NCBI GenBank assembly: GCA_034112085.1
Contig: JAWUWD010000086.1
Span: 1 to 64,000 of the forward strand
Direction of reading: 5' to 3'
Length of the DNA: 64,000 nucleotides
From: JAWUWD01 sp034112085
Lineage (GTDB): Bacteria; Bacteroidota; Bacteroidia; Cytophagales; Cyclobacteriaceae
Shown here: positions 26,839-36,077 of the stretch, piece by piece
Position numbering within the stretch: the stretch's first letter is position 1
Layout: each line of letters begins with the position of its first letter
Position numbers and translations under genes: made by a program
Notes under the pieces: generated by a model
What the model saw: the letters and a program-made list of their open reading frames with translations, nothing else
The model's database searches: none
Told to the model about the DNA's origin: nothing

Positions 26839-27942
26839 ATGCAACTCAAAAAGGTCAGTTTGTTTGCCTTCAAGAACTACTCTGAAGCCACTTTAGAATT
26901 TTCAAGCGGAGTCAATTGCTTTGTTGGACACAATGGCGGTGGTAAGACTAATATACTCGATGCAATCCATTATTTATCTATGACCAAGAGCGCTATCAAC
27001 AGTATTGATAGTCAAAGTATTCTGCATGGTGAAAGACTAGCTACCATCAATGGCGACATCTTGCTAGATGGACAGGATTATCAAGTAATCTGCGCACTCC
27101 AACAAGGGCAGAAAAAAATAATCAAAGTCAACCAGTCAGAATACGACAAGCTAAGTGAACATATCGGTCGATTTCCAGTGGTGTTGATAGCTCCCAATGA
27201 CACCGATATTATTCGCGATAGCAGTGAAGTCCGCAGGAAATTTTTCGATAGCATACTCTCGCAATTAGACCGCCATTATCTTGGCCAACTCATCCAGTAC
27301 AATCACTACCTGAAACAACGCAATAGCTTACTCAAGCAGTTGTCTTCGGGGCAGCAATCAGATTATGACTTACTGGCACCTTATGATCATCATCTAGTCA
27401 AGGTTGGTTCGCAAATCCACCTATCTAGAAAGAAATTTGTAGATGAATATTTGCCTATACTCATTGGGCACTATCAAAACTTAAGTGAAGGAAAAGAAGC
27501 AATTAACTTGACCTACTCATCACAACTTTCGGAAGCTGATTTCGAATCAAATTATAAGGACGCTTTGCAAAAAGACTTGATACTTCAGCGGACCAACTTT
27601 GGCATCCATAAGGATCAATATTTATTTGAGATAGATGACCTTCCTATTAAAAAATTTGGCTCCCAAGGGCAGCAAAAATCATTTCTTATTGCACTGAAGC
27701 TCGCGCATTTTGACATCATAAAGAACGAGAAAGGAGTCAAACCATTGCTACTTCTCGATGATATATTTGACAAGCTTGACGACTTTAGAATCCAAAAGCT
27801 AGTCGAAATGGTGGCAAAAGACAATTTCGGTCAGTTATTCATCACAGACGCAAGACCCGAACGGAGCAAAGAGATCTTGCAGAATATCACCTCTGAGATT
27901 AAGTTTTTCATGGTCAATGATGGTAATATCTCTGCTAGTTGA
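26839..27942 (+). CDS. recF: DNA replication and repair protein RecF
   Basis: 367 residues. SMC-like ATPase: Walker A G-H-N-G-G-G-K-T-N (residues 30-38), signature K-F-G-S-Q-G-Q-Q-K-S and Walker B L-L-L-L-D-D-I-F-D-K-L-D. RecF with RecO and RecR loads RecA at gapped DNA. It is followed by a DUF721 gene 24 bases later, a pairing usual in Bacteroidota. Confidence 0.96.
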   Translation: MQLKKVSLFAFKNYSEATLEFSSGVNCFVGHNGGGKTNILDAIHYLSMTKSAINSIDSQSILHGERLATINGDILLDGQDYQVICALQQGQKKIIKVNQSEYDKLSEHIGRFPVVLIAPNDTDIIRDSSEVRRKFFDSILSQLDRHYLGQLIQYNHYLKQRNSLLKQLSSGQQSDYDLLAPYDHHLVKVGSQIHLSRKKFVDEYLPILIGHYQNLSEGKEAINLTYSSQLSEADFESNYKDALQKDLILQRTNFGIHKDQYLFEIDDLPIKKFGSQGQQKSFLIALKLAHFDIIKNEKGVKPLLLLDDIFDKLDDFRIQKLVEMVAKDNFGQLFITDARPERSKEILQNITSEIKFFMVNDGNISAS

Positions 27943-27966
27943 TTAGTTTATAACTACCTTTATGCC

Positions 27967-28278
27967 ATGAGGGAAAAGCCTTACGGAAAAAGAAAGAAAG
28001 ACACCACTACAGTTGGCGAGGCTATCAAAGATCTCTTGAAGACCTATAGTATCAAGAGTAAGTATCATCAGACTAATATTACCGCTTCTTGGGGTGAAGT
28101 GATGGGGAAGACCATTGCATCTAGAACCGATAAGATTTTCTTCAAGAACAGTGTGCTTTTTGTTCAGCTCAACTCAGCACCTCTCAAAAACGAACTCAAC
28201 ATGTCCAAGGGAAAAGTGCTGAAACTTCTTCAGGATAAATTTGGGAAAACGGCTGTTGAGGAAATCGTGTTTATGTGA
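27967..28278 (+). CDS. DUF721 (DciA-like) protein
   Basis: 103 residues. The pattern VGEAIKDLLKTYSIKSKY, then SWGEVMGKTIASRTDKIFFKNSVLFVQLNSAPLKNEL, is the DUF721/DciA core, a KH-like fold. DciA loads the replicative helicase in bacteria lacking DnaC or DnaI. The position right after recF supports a role in DNA replication. Whether this short form alone loads DnaB is an inference. Confidence 0.88.
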   Translation: MREKPYGKRKKDTTTVGEAIKDLLKTYSIKSKYHQTNITASWGEVMGKTIASRTDKIFFKNSVLFVQLNSAPLKNELNMSKGKVLKLLQDKFGKTAVEEIVFM

Positions 28279-28421
28279 TAATTCTGACATTCAAATTATA
28301 GATCAAGGACTACTGAGACTTTCTCTTCAACATCAATCTTCTCTTAAGGCTTTTCTGGCATGAAAATTCTTGTCTAGACATTCTATATTTTGATCACTCA
28401 AATGAACAAAACGATCTCTTC

Positions 28422-28733
28422 TTGAGCAAATACAGCGATATTCTTTCTGTTGTAGATAGTACCTATGTGCCAAAGATTACAAATCCGTTCTATCAAACAA
28501 TTTGTAACAGAGATGGTGTATATGAATCCGAAGGATTCGCGCATAAGGTAATTAGTAACAATGTCATGATTGTAACAGATTCTGAGAATATCAAAGAGTT
28601 AGAGCATATCAATAGTGTTTCAAACTTAAATGAAAAGGTTTTTAGGCTTGAATACTACTTCTCCTGTTGGTATCAGCCGATAACCATCAATGTGCTTAAA
28701 TGTGGGGGAAAAATCATCGGTTATTTTTCTTAA
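28422..28733 (+). CDS. Hypothetical protein, possibly a degraded gene
   Basis: The longest start-to-stop reading uses TTG at 28422 (103 residues), but the same frame is open without any ATG back to a stop at 28314-28316 and continues protein-like in composition (e.g. D-I-L-Y-F-D-H-S-N-E). The last 108 bases overlap the opposite-strand exported-protein gene. I recognise no domain. It may be a 5'-damaged remnant, a gene with an unusual start, or a non-gene. Confidence 0.35.
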   Translation: MSKYSDILSVVDSTYVPKITNPFYQTICNRDGVYESEGFAHKVISNNVMIVTDSENIKELEHINSVSNLNEKVFRLEYYFSCWYQPITINVLKCGGKIIGYFS

Positions 28734-28985
28734 GGATACCACAGCAGCACTGTGGCTACTACCTTCTTTCCTCACCACCAATGACAATTGATCAGTAATG
28801 CTAGTGGCAGTCCAATTGGCTTTGTCTGAGACTAATTGATTGTGAGCAGTACCGGAGGATCGAACCACGTACTCTGTCTGATTTTTGTTGAGGTCAAATG
28901 TTCTTTTGTTTGAATAGAAAAAGGCATCCTGCGCGCTGGCATAACAGCCCAACCCAAGACAAAGTATGGTTAGTAATATTTTCAC
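28626..28985 (-). CDS. Small exported protein of unknown function
   Basis: 119 residues with a clear signal peptide (MKILLTILCLGLGCYASAQ). The mature part is polar, lacks cysteine after the signal and seems beta-rich; no family recognised. It follows a lipoprotein gene by 12 bases, implying cotranscription, and its 3' end overlaps the uncertain plus-strand frame. The intact signal peptide and the operon position make this the more credible of the two overlapping frames. Confidence 0.65.
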   Translation of the reverse strand: MKILLTILCLGLGCYASAQDAFFYSNKRTFDLNKNQTEYVVRSSGTAHNQLVSDKANWTATSITDQLSLVVRKEGSSHSAAVVSLRKITDDFSPTFKHIDGYRLIPTGEVVFKPKNLFI

Positions 28986-28997
28986 ATATTAATAGAG

Positions 28998-29384
28998 TTA
29001 AATGTTAATACTACATTCATCTTCACCAACGTAGGTTAATTCCAAATGTCTATATCTAGACCAAAGTGCATCACATAGTGTGGAGTATTTATCTGGCTCT
29101 GCTACTTTAAAACACAGCTCTTTTCCCTCAAAGCGATAGCCTTCTGGCAAGGTAGCTGTCATAATTGTATCGGGGATGTCCATTCCTTTTTTTTCTAGCA
29201 TTAATATTTTGTAAGGGGGATAGTCGACTTCACCATCTGGATCATCTGGATCAACTAAGCTAATAGAGCAGCCTTCTTTAATGCCAATAACCTTGCCTTT
29301 TAAACAATTGTCTCGAGCATCATCATCATCACATGAGGTGGTGAGCAATAATAAAGTGATAATAGTATAACAGGTAATTTTCAC
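28998..29384 (-). CDS. Small lipoprotein of unknown function
   Basis: 128 residues. Signal peptide with lipobox T-T-S-C followed by D-D-D-D, an acidic +2 region associated with export to the outer leaflet in some Bacteroidota. The mature part has four further cysteines (DNCLKG, KEGCSI, KELCFK, STLCDA, DECSI), probably forming disulfides. No family recognised. Upstream partner of the small exported protein. Confidence 0.7.
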   Translation of the reverse strand: MKITCYTIITLLLLTTSCDDDDARDNCLKGKVIGIKEGCSISLVDPDDPDGEVDYPPYKILMLEKKGMDIPDTIMTATLPEGYRFEGKELCFKVAEPDKYSTLCDALWSRYRHLELTYVGEDECSINI

Positions 29385-29531
29385 ATAATAAATGTGAATA
29401 AATATATCGGAAAAGCAAAATAATCAATTAGTTAAACGCAGGCAAACGACCATAAACAAACTGTCTCAATAGCTGGGACTATTCTCACCGCGTTGCAAGC
29501 GCTACTTTTCTACTCATGAAATTTACAAACC

Positions 29532-29568
29532 ATCCTCGTTACCGCTGCGCTCAAACTGGGACGAGGAT
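29532..29568 (-). terminator. Candidate hairpin downstream of lspA
   Basis: Stem ATCCTCGT (29532-29539) / ACGAGGAT (29561-29568) with a 21-base loop, 13 bases after the lspA stop on the minus strand. It lacks a real U run, so termination is uncertain. Confidence 0.4.
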
Positions 29569-29580
29569 TTCTGATATTAC

Positions 29581-30219
29581 TTATTCGACCGACACTTCTT
29601 CAGAAGCGGCTTCTTCTTCTAATGTTTCAATCGCAAAGAATCTCTTCTGCATAATCAATATGAATGCGACTCCAACAAAGATGGAGGAATCAGCAATATT
29701 GAACACTGGGCTAAAGAATAGAAAGTACTTGCCGCCCAATGAAGGTATCCACTCTGGGTAATATCCATCAAATAGAGGGAAAAACAGCATGTCAATCACT
29801 TGTCCGTGGAACCACGGTGTAAAAGATCCTTGAATCACATTTCCTTCCAATAATACACCGTAAAACGTACTATCAATGACATTGCCAATTGCTCCTCCAA
29901 GAATCATTCCCATAGAAATCAAAAGGCCCGCGTGAACTCCTTTTTTGGCCAAACTATAAAGGTAGTACCCAATACCAAACATAGCTCCAACTCTGAATAA
30001 CGACAGCGTCAGCTTGCCGTATTCACTATCCCACCTTATACCAAATGCCATCCCTGGATTGAGCAAGTAGTGAAGTTTGAACCACTCGCCCAGAACATCT
30101 ACTTCTCCGAATGTTCCTAGTTCCATGTTATAGAAAACCAGTAATTTGGATGCCTGATCAATGATCACTACCAATAGTGCTACCAAATAGTATTTGTAAT
30201 ATTTATTCATGTTGTTCAT
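29581..30219 (-). CDS. lspA: Lipoprotein signal peptidase (signal peptidase II)
   Basis: 212 residues from 30219 (an internal ATG at 30210 is an alternative start). Aspartic protease of the inner membrane that removes signal peptides from prolipoproteins. Catalytic Asp regions G-N-V-I-D-S and F-N-I-A-D-S-S-I-F are present, with N-P-G-M-A-F-G earlier. Four transmembrane segments; an extra loop between the catalytic regions (FFPLFDGYYPEWIPSLGG) and a Glu-rich tail make it longer than the ~160-residue E. coli enzyme, as is usual in this phylum. Starts 13 bases after ileS. Confidence 0.95.
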   Translation of the reverse strand: MNNMNKYYKYYLVALLVVIIDQASKLLVFYNMELGTFGEVDVLGEWFKLHYLLNPGMAFGIRWDSEYGKLTLSLFRVGAMFGIGYYLYSLAKKGVHAGLLISMGMILGGAIGNVIDSTFYGVLLEGNVIQGSFTPWFHGQVIDMLFFPLFDGYYPEWIPSLGGKYFLFFSPVFNIADSSIFVGVAFILIMQKRFFAIETLEEEAASEEVSVE

Positions 30220-30232
30220 ACCAATGGAGCCC

Positions 30233-33200
30233 TTATTTCTCTATTTTAATCTCTATTCTATGTTCATCTATCTCCAACAGTTCACCACCTTCCACTGCGT
30301 CAACGATTTGCAATGAAAGTGCTTGTGTTTCCTGACAGATGTATTCTTTATTATCCTCAATCGCACCATTCACCAATTCTGTGTTGTTAACGATACTGAC
30401 ATTGATCTTATCCTGCACTTCAAGTCCAGTATCTTTTCTCAAGTTTTGAATACGATTGACTAAGTCTCGTGCGATTCCTTCTTTCTGAAGCTCATCCGTC
30501 AGTGTAATGTCCAATGCGACAGTAAGTTTGCCTTCACTAGCCACTAACCAACCTGGAATATCTTCTGAGGATATCTCAACATCCTCCAGTGTCAAAGTGA
30601 TATCTCCCGTGTCCAATGTTACCTTGATTTGATCATTCTTCTCTATTTCAGCAATTTCTTCTTGGCCAAAAGCATTGATTTTGGCAGCAACATCCTTCAT
30701 TTGCTTACCATATACTTGTCCGAGCTTTCTAAAGTTGGGTTTGATCTTCTTTACCAATATTCCAGAAGCATCATCGATATACTCCACAGCCTTCACATTG
30801 ACTTCTGTCTGAATCAAATCCTCCACCGCTTGAACATGCTTTTTGAATTCCTTATCGAGTACCGGTATCAATATTCTAGAAAGTGGCTGTCTTACCTTGA
30901 GACGCTCCTTTTTGCGAAGTGAATGAACCAAAGAAGATATGTTTTGAGCCAATTGCATTTGCTTTTCTAAAGCTTCATCAATAGTGCTTTCATCTACCAC
31001 TGGAAAATTAGTCAAGTGAATAGAAATTGCTTCTTCCATTCCAGATACATTATTTAGGTCATTGAATAATCGATCCATGTAGAATGGCGCTATTGGTGAG
31101 CCCAACTTGGCAATCGTATTCAAACAAGTGTAAAGTGTCTGATAGGCGGCTTTTTTATCTTCATTGTATTCACCTTTCCAGAATCGCTTACGATTCAAAC
31201 GAACATACCAGTTGCTCATGTCATCGATGGTGAAGTCCTGAATCAATCGAGCAGCTCTCGTAGGCTCGTATTGCTCATAGGCTTCTTCGACTTGTGTGAT
31301 CAAGCTATTGAGCTTTGATAGTATCCAACGATCACTTTCTGGTCTACTCTTTAGGTCGATTTCTTCTCCTTTATAGTCAAAGCTATCAAGGTTGGCATAC
31401 AGTGCAAAGAATGAATAGGTGTTGTGTAACGTTCCGAAGAACCTACGCTGTGATTCTGCTACTCCTTCTATATTGAATTTCAAATTGTCCCAAGGATTGG
31501 CATTGGAAATCATATACCACCTAGTTGCATCTGGTCCATATTTGCTCATGGTTTCAAATGGATCAGCAGCGTTGCCCAATCTCTTAGACATTTTGTTACC
31601 TTCCTTATCCAACACAAGCCCATTGGCGATTACATTCTTAAAGGCAACCTTGTCAAATAGTATCCCCGCGATGGCATGCAATGTAAAGAACCAACCCCTT
31701 GTTTGATCAACTCCCTCAGCGATAAAATCCGCAGGATAGCTGTTGTCAAATACTTCTTTATTCTCAAATGGATAATGCCATTGTGCGTAAGGCATTGCGC
31801 CAGAATCAAACCATACATCAATCAAGTCTTCTTCTCGGGTCATCTTCTCTCCAGAAGCACTTACTAGGTAAACATCATCTACATAAGGCCTGTGTAAATC
31901 AAAGTCATCAGCTAGTTGCTCAGTCATAAAGCCAGCGTCTACTGCCTTAGCGACTTCTTCCTTCAATTCTCCAATAGAACCTATACAGATTTCCTCTTTG
32001 CCATCCTCAGATCTCCAGATTGGCAAAGGTGTACCCCAATACCTAGAGCGTGATAGATTCCAGTCCACTAGATTCTCCAACCAATTGCCAAAACGACCTG
32101 TGCCTGTAGAACCTGGCTTCCAGTTTATTGTTTTATTAAGCTCTACCAAACGATCCTTATATGCAGTCGTTTTGATAAACCATGAGTCTAAAGGATAGTA
32201 TAATATGGGCTTGTCAGTTCTCCAACAATGCGGGTAGCTATGTTCGTATTTCTCTACTTTGAAGGTTTTATTTTCTTCTTTAAGCTTGATCGCTATTTCT
32301 ACATCAAGTGACTTTTCAGGAGCCTCTCCATCAGCATAGTATTCATTCTTGACATACTTTCCTGCAAACTCGCCCATCTCCTTTACATACCTACCCTGCT
32401 TGTCCACGATAGGGACATCATTGCCCTCCTCGTCTTTGACCATGATAGGAGATATCCCCGCTTTGAGCGAAATTCTGTAATCATCTGCTCCAAACGTAGG
32501 AGAAATATGTACGATCCCTGTGCCGTCTTCGGTAGTGACAAAGTCTCCTTCGATTACTTTAAAAGCATCCCCGTCTGGCTTGATATAACCTAATAACTGT
32601 TCATACTCCAACCCAAATAAGTCCTTCCCTTTGAGCTCTTCAATAACTTCATAAGGGATCAATTTATCTCCAGCTTTATAGTCAGCTAACGCAATCTCTT
32701 CTGCGTTGATATTGAGATATGCATTGAGGCGATCTTTTGCAAGGATAACTACCACCGGCTCAAATGTATATTGGTTGTAAGTACGGACTTTGATATACTT
32801 AATCCCCTTACCAACTGCCAATGCACTATTGGCAGGAAGTGTCCACGGAGTTGTCGTCCATGCTAATATGTAGGTGTTCTCTTCTCCTTTTACCTTAAAC
32901 TGAGCCGTCAAAGAAGTATCTTTCACGTCACGATAAGTCCCAGGTTGATTTAGCTCATGAGAACTAAGTCCAGTTCCTGCAGCGGGTGAATAAGGTTGAA
33001 TCGTATAACCTTTGTAAAGCAGGTCTTTCTTATAAAATTCCTTAAGCAGCCACCATAGTGACTCCATGTATTCCTTATCAAAGGTGACATATGGGTCCTC
33101 CAAATCAACCCAATAACCCATCTTCTCAGTCAAGTCATCCCACTCACCTTTGAACTTCATAACCGTCTCGCGACAGCGTTGATTGTATTCCTCTACAGAT

Positions 33201-33532
33201 ATTTTCTTCCCAATATCTTCTTTGGTAATGCCAAGTTCCTTCTCTACTTGAAGCTCGACAGGAAGACCGTGCGTATCCCACCCACCTTTTCGTTTGACTT
33301 GAAATCCTTTTAGAGTTTTGAAGCGGCAAAAAATATCTTTCACCGCGCGAGCCATTACATGATGAATCCCCGGAGTACCATTTGCAGATGGCGGTCCTTC
33401 ATAGAATGTAAATGATGGGTGCCCTTCTCTTTCAGAAATAGATTTCTCGAAAACCTTATTTTCTTTCCAATCGGCCAGTACTTCTTCGGCTAGTTTGGCA
33501 TATTCCTGCCCTTTATACTCTCTGTACTTCAC
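30233..33532 (-). CDS. ileS: Isoleucine--tRNA ligase, eukaryote-like type 2 with GIHH motif
   Basis: 1099 residues. Class I synthetase. The HIGH signature is replaced by G-I-H-H at residues 55-58 (context A-N-G-T-P-G-I-H-H-V-M), so the first and third positions are swapped; the KMSKR loop is at 647-651. The editing (CP1) domain and the long C-terminal region of type 2 enzymes are present. Type 2 IleRS are known to resist mupirocin, and the swapped motif has been linked to very high resistance. Cotranscribed with the RND gene upstream (seven-base gap) and lspA downstream. Confidence 0.97.
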   Translation of the reverse strand: MKYREYKGQEYAKLAEEVLADWKENKVFEKSISEREGHPSFTFYEGPPSANGTPGIHHVMARAVKDIFCRFKTLKGFQVKRKGGWDTHGLPVELQVEKELGITKEDIGKKISVEEYNQRCRETVMKFKGEWDDLTEKMGYWVDLEDPYVTFDKEYMESLWWLLKEFYKKDLLYKGYTIQPYSPAAGTGLSSHELNQPGTYRDVKDTSLTAQFKVKGEENTYILAWTTTPWTLPANSALAVGKGIKYIKVRTYNQYTFEPVVVILAKDRLNAYLNINAEEIALADYKAGDKLIPYEVIEELKGKDLFGLEYEQLLGYIKPDGDAFKVIEGDFVTTEDGTGIVHISPTFGADDYRISLKAGISPIMVKDEEGNDVPIVDKQGRYVKEMGEFAGKYVKNEYYADGEAPEKSLDVEIAIKLKEENKTFKVEKYEHSYPHCWRTDKPILYYPLDSWFIKTTAYKDRLVELNKTINWKPGSTGTGRFGNWLENLVDWNLSRSRYWGTPLPIWRSEDGKEEICIGSIGELKEEVAKAVDAGFMTEQLADDFDLHRPYVDDVYLVSASGEKMTREEDLIDVWFDSGAMPYAQWHYPFENKEVFDNSYPADFIAEGVDQTRGWFFTLHAIAGILFDKVAFKNVIANGLVLDKEGNKMSKRLGNAADPFETMSKYGPDATRWYMISNANPWDNLKFNIEGVAESQRRFFGTLHNTYSFFALYANLDSFDYKGEEIDLKSRPESDRWILSKLNSLITQVEEAYEQYEPTRAARLIQDFTIDDMSNWYVRLNRKRFWKGEYNEDKKAAYQTLYTCLNTIAKLGSPIAPFYMDRLFNDLNNVSGMEEAISIHLTNFPVVDESTIDEALEKQMQLAQNISSLVHSLRKKERLKVRQPLSRILIPVLDKEFKKHVQAVEDLIQTEVNVKAVEYIDDASGILVKKIKPNFRKLGQVYGKQMKDVAAKINAFGQEEIAEIEKNDQIKVTLDTGDITLTLEDVEISSEDIPGWLVASEGKLTVALDITLTDELQKEGIARDLVNRIQNLRKDTGLEVQDKINVSIVNNTELVNGAIEDNKEYICQETQALSLQIVDAVEGGELLEIDEHRIEIKIEK

Positions 33533-33539
33533 GGTATTA

Positions 33540-35969
33540 TTATTCTAAAGTGTTATCTTTTTGTTCTTTTGCCTCCTCGACTTTGAGCAACTCTACGTCT
33601 ATCGCTTCATCATCTCCTTCTTGATAGAAATGATCATCATATTGCTCAATGAGTGGATGAAATTCTTTTCTTCGCTTACCATCATCAAATGCCAACAATA
33701 ATCCTGGAAGTAAGATGAGGTTGGTACACATGGCTATTAATAGCGTAATAGAAGTCAAGATACCTAGAGCTATGGTTCCACCAAAATCAGACCAAGCGAA
33801 AATAATAAATCCGGCAAATAGTATAACGGAAGTGTATATCATACTTGCTCCCGTTTCTTTCAAACTCTTGCTAATCGCAACTGGTACAAAGAAGTTATTG
33901 GCAAAGAGTTCTTGTCTGTATTTGGCCAAAAAGTGAATTGAATCATCCACCGATATCCCAAATGCGATGCTAAATATTAGCACAGTACTAGGTTTTAGTG
34001 GAATGCTAAAATACCCCATGATGCCAGCAGTAATAACCAACGGAACGACATTAGGTATCAATGAAATTACAATCATTCTAATATTGCCGAATAGAATGCC
34101 CATTATGATGGCGATTAGTACGAACGCGAGGAGTAAGCTAATTTTTAAGTTGTCTACTAAGAACTTGTTGCCCTTAATGAAAATTGGAGTCGAACCCGTC
34201 ACAGTGACCTGAGTCTCAGTTCCTGCAAAAAGTGAATCAATTTTAGGTTGAATTATCCTGTTAACCAAAGAGTCCATCTTTTGAGAACCTACATCAGCCA
34301 CTTTCATCGAAATTCGCATTTTACTGTATGCCGAGTCTACAAATGAATTCATCAAACCAGAATTATCTTCTTGGTTTTTCAAGTAGCGAAGAATGTAGTT
34401 TTTGTCTCGCTTGTTAGGAATTTCGTATCGATCAGGATTGTTATTGTAAAATGCCTGCTTGGCAGCTTTCACAAAGCTTACGATAGATACTGGATTAGAT
34501 ATGTCGCGATGAGAAGCCAAAAACTCTTCAAACTCCTCTACACGTTTTAAATTCTTAAGGTCAATTACGCCTCGTTTTTTACCTGTATCTACTATTATCT
34601 CAAGCGGCATCACACCACTAAAGTGTTTTTCAAAGAAAGCTAAATCTTTTTTGATTGGATCATCCTCAGGAATATCATCCACCATATGGGCTACCGTATT
34701 GAGCTGATACATTCCTGCTATAGATATGAGCACAATCAATCCAGTCAAGACGAAGACCTTGTGCTTATGTCGATGAACTATCAGATCCATCCCTTCTATC
34801 ACTTTGGCTAGAGGGGTGAATTTCAGATGCTTCAACTGATGAGGCGTAGGCGAAGGGAGCCATGAAAAAACTGCAGGCAGTAATATGATACTGACCACAA
34901 AAGTGGCTAATATATTGATCCCTGCAACGTATCCAAATTCTTTAAGAATCACGATATCCGTGGTAGTCAATACCAAGAACCCTATAGCCGTTGTGAAATT
35001 GGTGATCAATGTCACCAAACCAATTTTCCTAGTCACACGGCTAATTGCCTTCATCTTATTACCATGAACCTCAAATTCTTGGTGATATTTATTCAACAAA
35101 TAAACGCTATTGGGAATCCCAATGACGACAATAATCGGAGGGATGAGGCCAGTAAGTATTGTGATCTCGTAGTCCAGTATCACCAGTGTACCCATCACCC
35201 AAAGAACCACTACCGCGATAATTATCATTGGAAAAACGACAGCCGTCCATGATCTAAAGAATAGCAATAATATTAGTCCTGTTACTGCGACAGAGAGTAT
35301 TAAGAAAACAGACATTTCTTTTTTCACTTTGCCAGAAATCACTGAACGAACAAATGGAAGTCCCGCATAGTGAAGTTCTACCCCAGTTGCTGCCGTAAAT
35401 TCATCCCCTGCTGCTACAATCCTATTGGTGAGTGCCCCTCTATTTTTGGAATTGAGCACCTGATCATTAATGGCTATTAGGGTTAATGTTGCTCCATTAT
35501 CTGGATTAACAATCTGCCCGCTATACAGTCGCTGTTCATTGGCAACTTGTAACAAGCTGTCTAAAGTTGGTTGATCCTTTGGGATGTTTGTAAATATATC
35601 TTCAAGTTCAAATCGCTTTGCGGTTTGATTTTTTCTTAGACGTTTCAGCAATGGAAGAGATACCACATTGGAAACACCGCTGATCGAGCTGATCTTATCA
35701 CTTAGTATTTTATATTCCTTAAAGACAGCTGGTTGATAAATGCTGCTATCTTTCACTCCTATAGCCACTACATTGCCATCTTCTCCAAATAACTTCTTGA
35801 AATCCTCAAAGAAGATCATGTCAGGATCATCTGAAGGTATCAGCTTAGCAAAGGAATAACTCATCTTGGCATCCTTGCCTTTATAACCTAAAAATGCTGT
35901 TACCAATATCAAGAGAGATATTAACAACAGCCTATACTTAATGATGCGATGCGCTAGTTTAGTCCACAT
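33540..35969 (-). CDS. RND-superfamily (MMPL-type) exporter
   Basis: 809 residues with about twelve transmembrane segments in a duplicated 1+5 arrangement: helix 1 near residues 12-28, five helices ~215-370, one near 400 and five ~620-770, with large extracytoplasmic loops between. A-F-G-I-S-V-D-D-S-I-H-F-L, with two membrane Asp, matches the proton-relay helix of MMPL/HpnN/SSD-type RND proteins. Such proteins move lipids or hydrophobic compounds; the cargo is unknown. No membrane-fusion protein or outer-membrane channel accompanies it. The acidic C-terminal tail is cytoplasmic. Confidence 0.87.
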   Translation of the reverse strand: MWTKLAHRIIKYRLLLISLLILVTAFLGYKGKDAKMSYSFAKLIPSDDPDMIFFEDFKKLFGEDGNVVAIGVKDSSIYQPAVFKEYKILSDKISSISGVSNVVSLPLLKRLRKNQTAKRFELEDIFTNIPKDQPTLDSLLQVANEQRLYSGQIVNPDNGATLTLIAINDQVLNSKNRGALTNRIVAAGDEFTAATGVELHYAGLPFVRSVISGKVKKEMSVFLILSVAVTGLILLLFFRSWTAVVFPMIIIAVVVLWVMGTLVILDYEITILTGLIPPIIVVIGIPNSVYLLNKYHQEFEVHGNKMKAISRVTRKIGLVTLITNFTTAIGFLVLTTTDIVILKEFGYVAGINILATFVVSIILLPAVFSWLPSPTPHQLKHLKFTPLAKVIEGMDLIVHRHKHKVFVLTGLIVLISIAGMYQLNTVAHMVDDIPEDDPIKKDLAFFEKHFSGVMPLEIIVDTGKKRGVIDLKNLKRVEEFEEFLASHRDISNPVSIVSFVKAAKQAFYNNNPDRYEIPNKRDKNYILRYLKNQEDNSGLMNSFVDSAYSKMRISMKVADVGSQKMDSLVNRIIQPKIDSLFAGTETQVTVTGSTPIFIKGNKFLVDNLKISLLLAFVLIAIIMGILFGNIRMIVISLIPNVVPLVITAGIMGYFSIPLKPSTVLIFSIAFGISVDDSIHFLAKYRQELFANNFFVPVAISKSLKETGASMIYTSVILFAGFIIFAWSDFGGTIALGILTSITLLIAMCTNLILLPGLLLAFDDGKRRKEFHPLIEQYDDHFYQEGDDEAIDVELLKVEEAKEQKDNTLE

Positions 35970-36077
35970 ATAATTATAAAGCCCTAAAGGTAATGATTTT
36001 TGGGTATTTGAAAGGTTGAATATAGTGTAAGAGTAAAAATTGAGCGACTTACGTTCATGATGAAAAATATCTTACTA

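Noticed and set aside
28402..28425. Short frame beginning ATG-AAC-AAA
   Set aside because: Ends after seven codons; probably chance, although it precedes the TTG of the uncertain frame.
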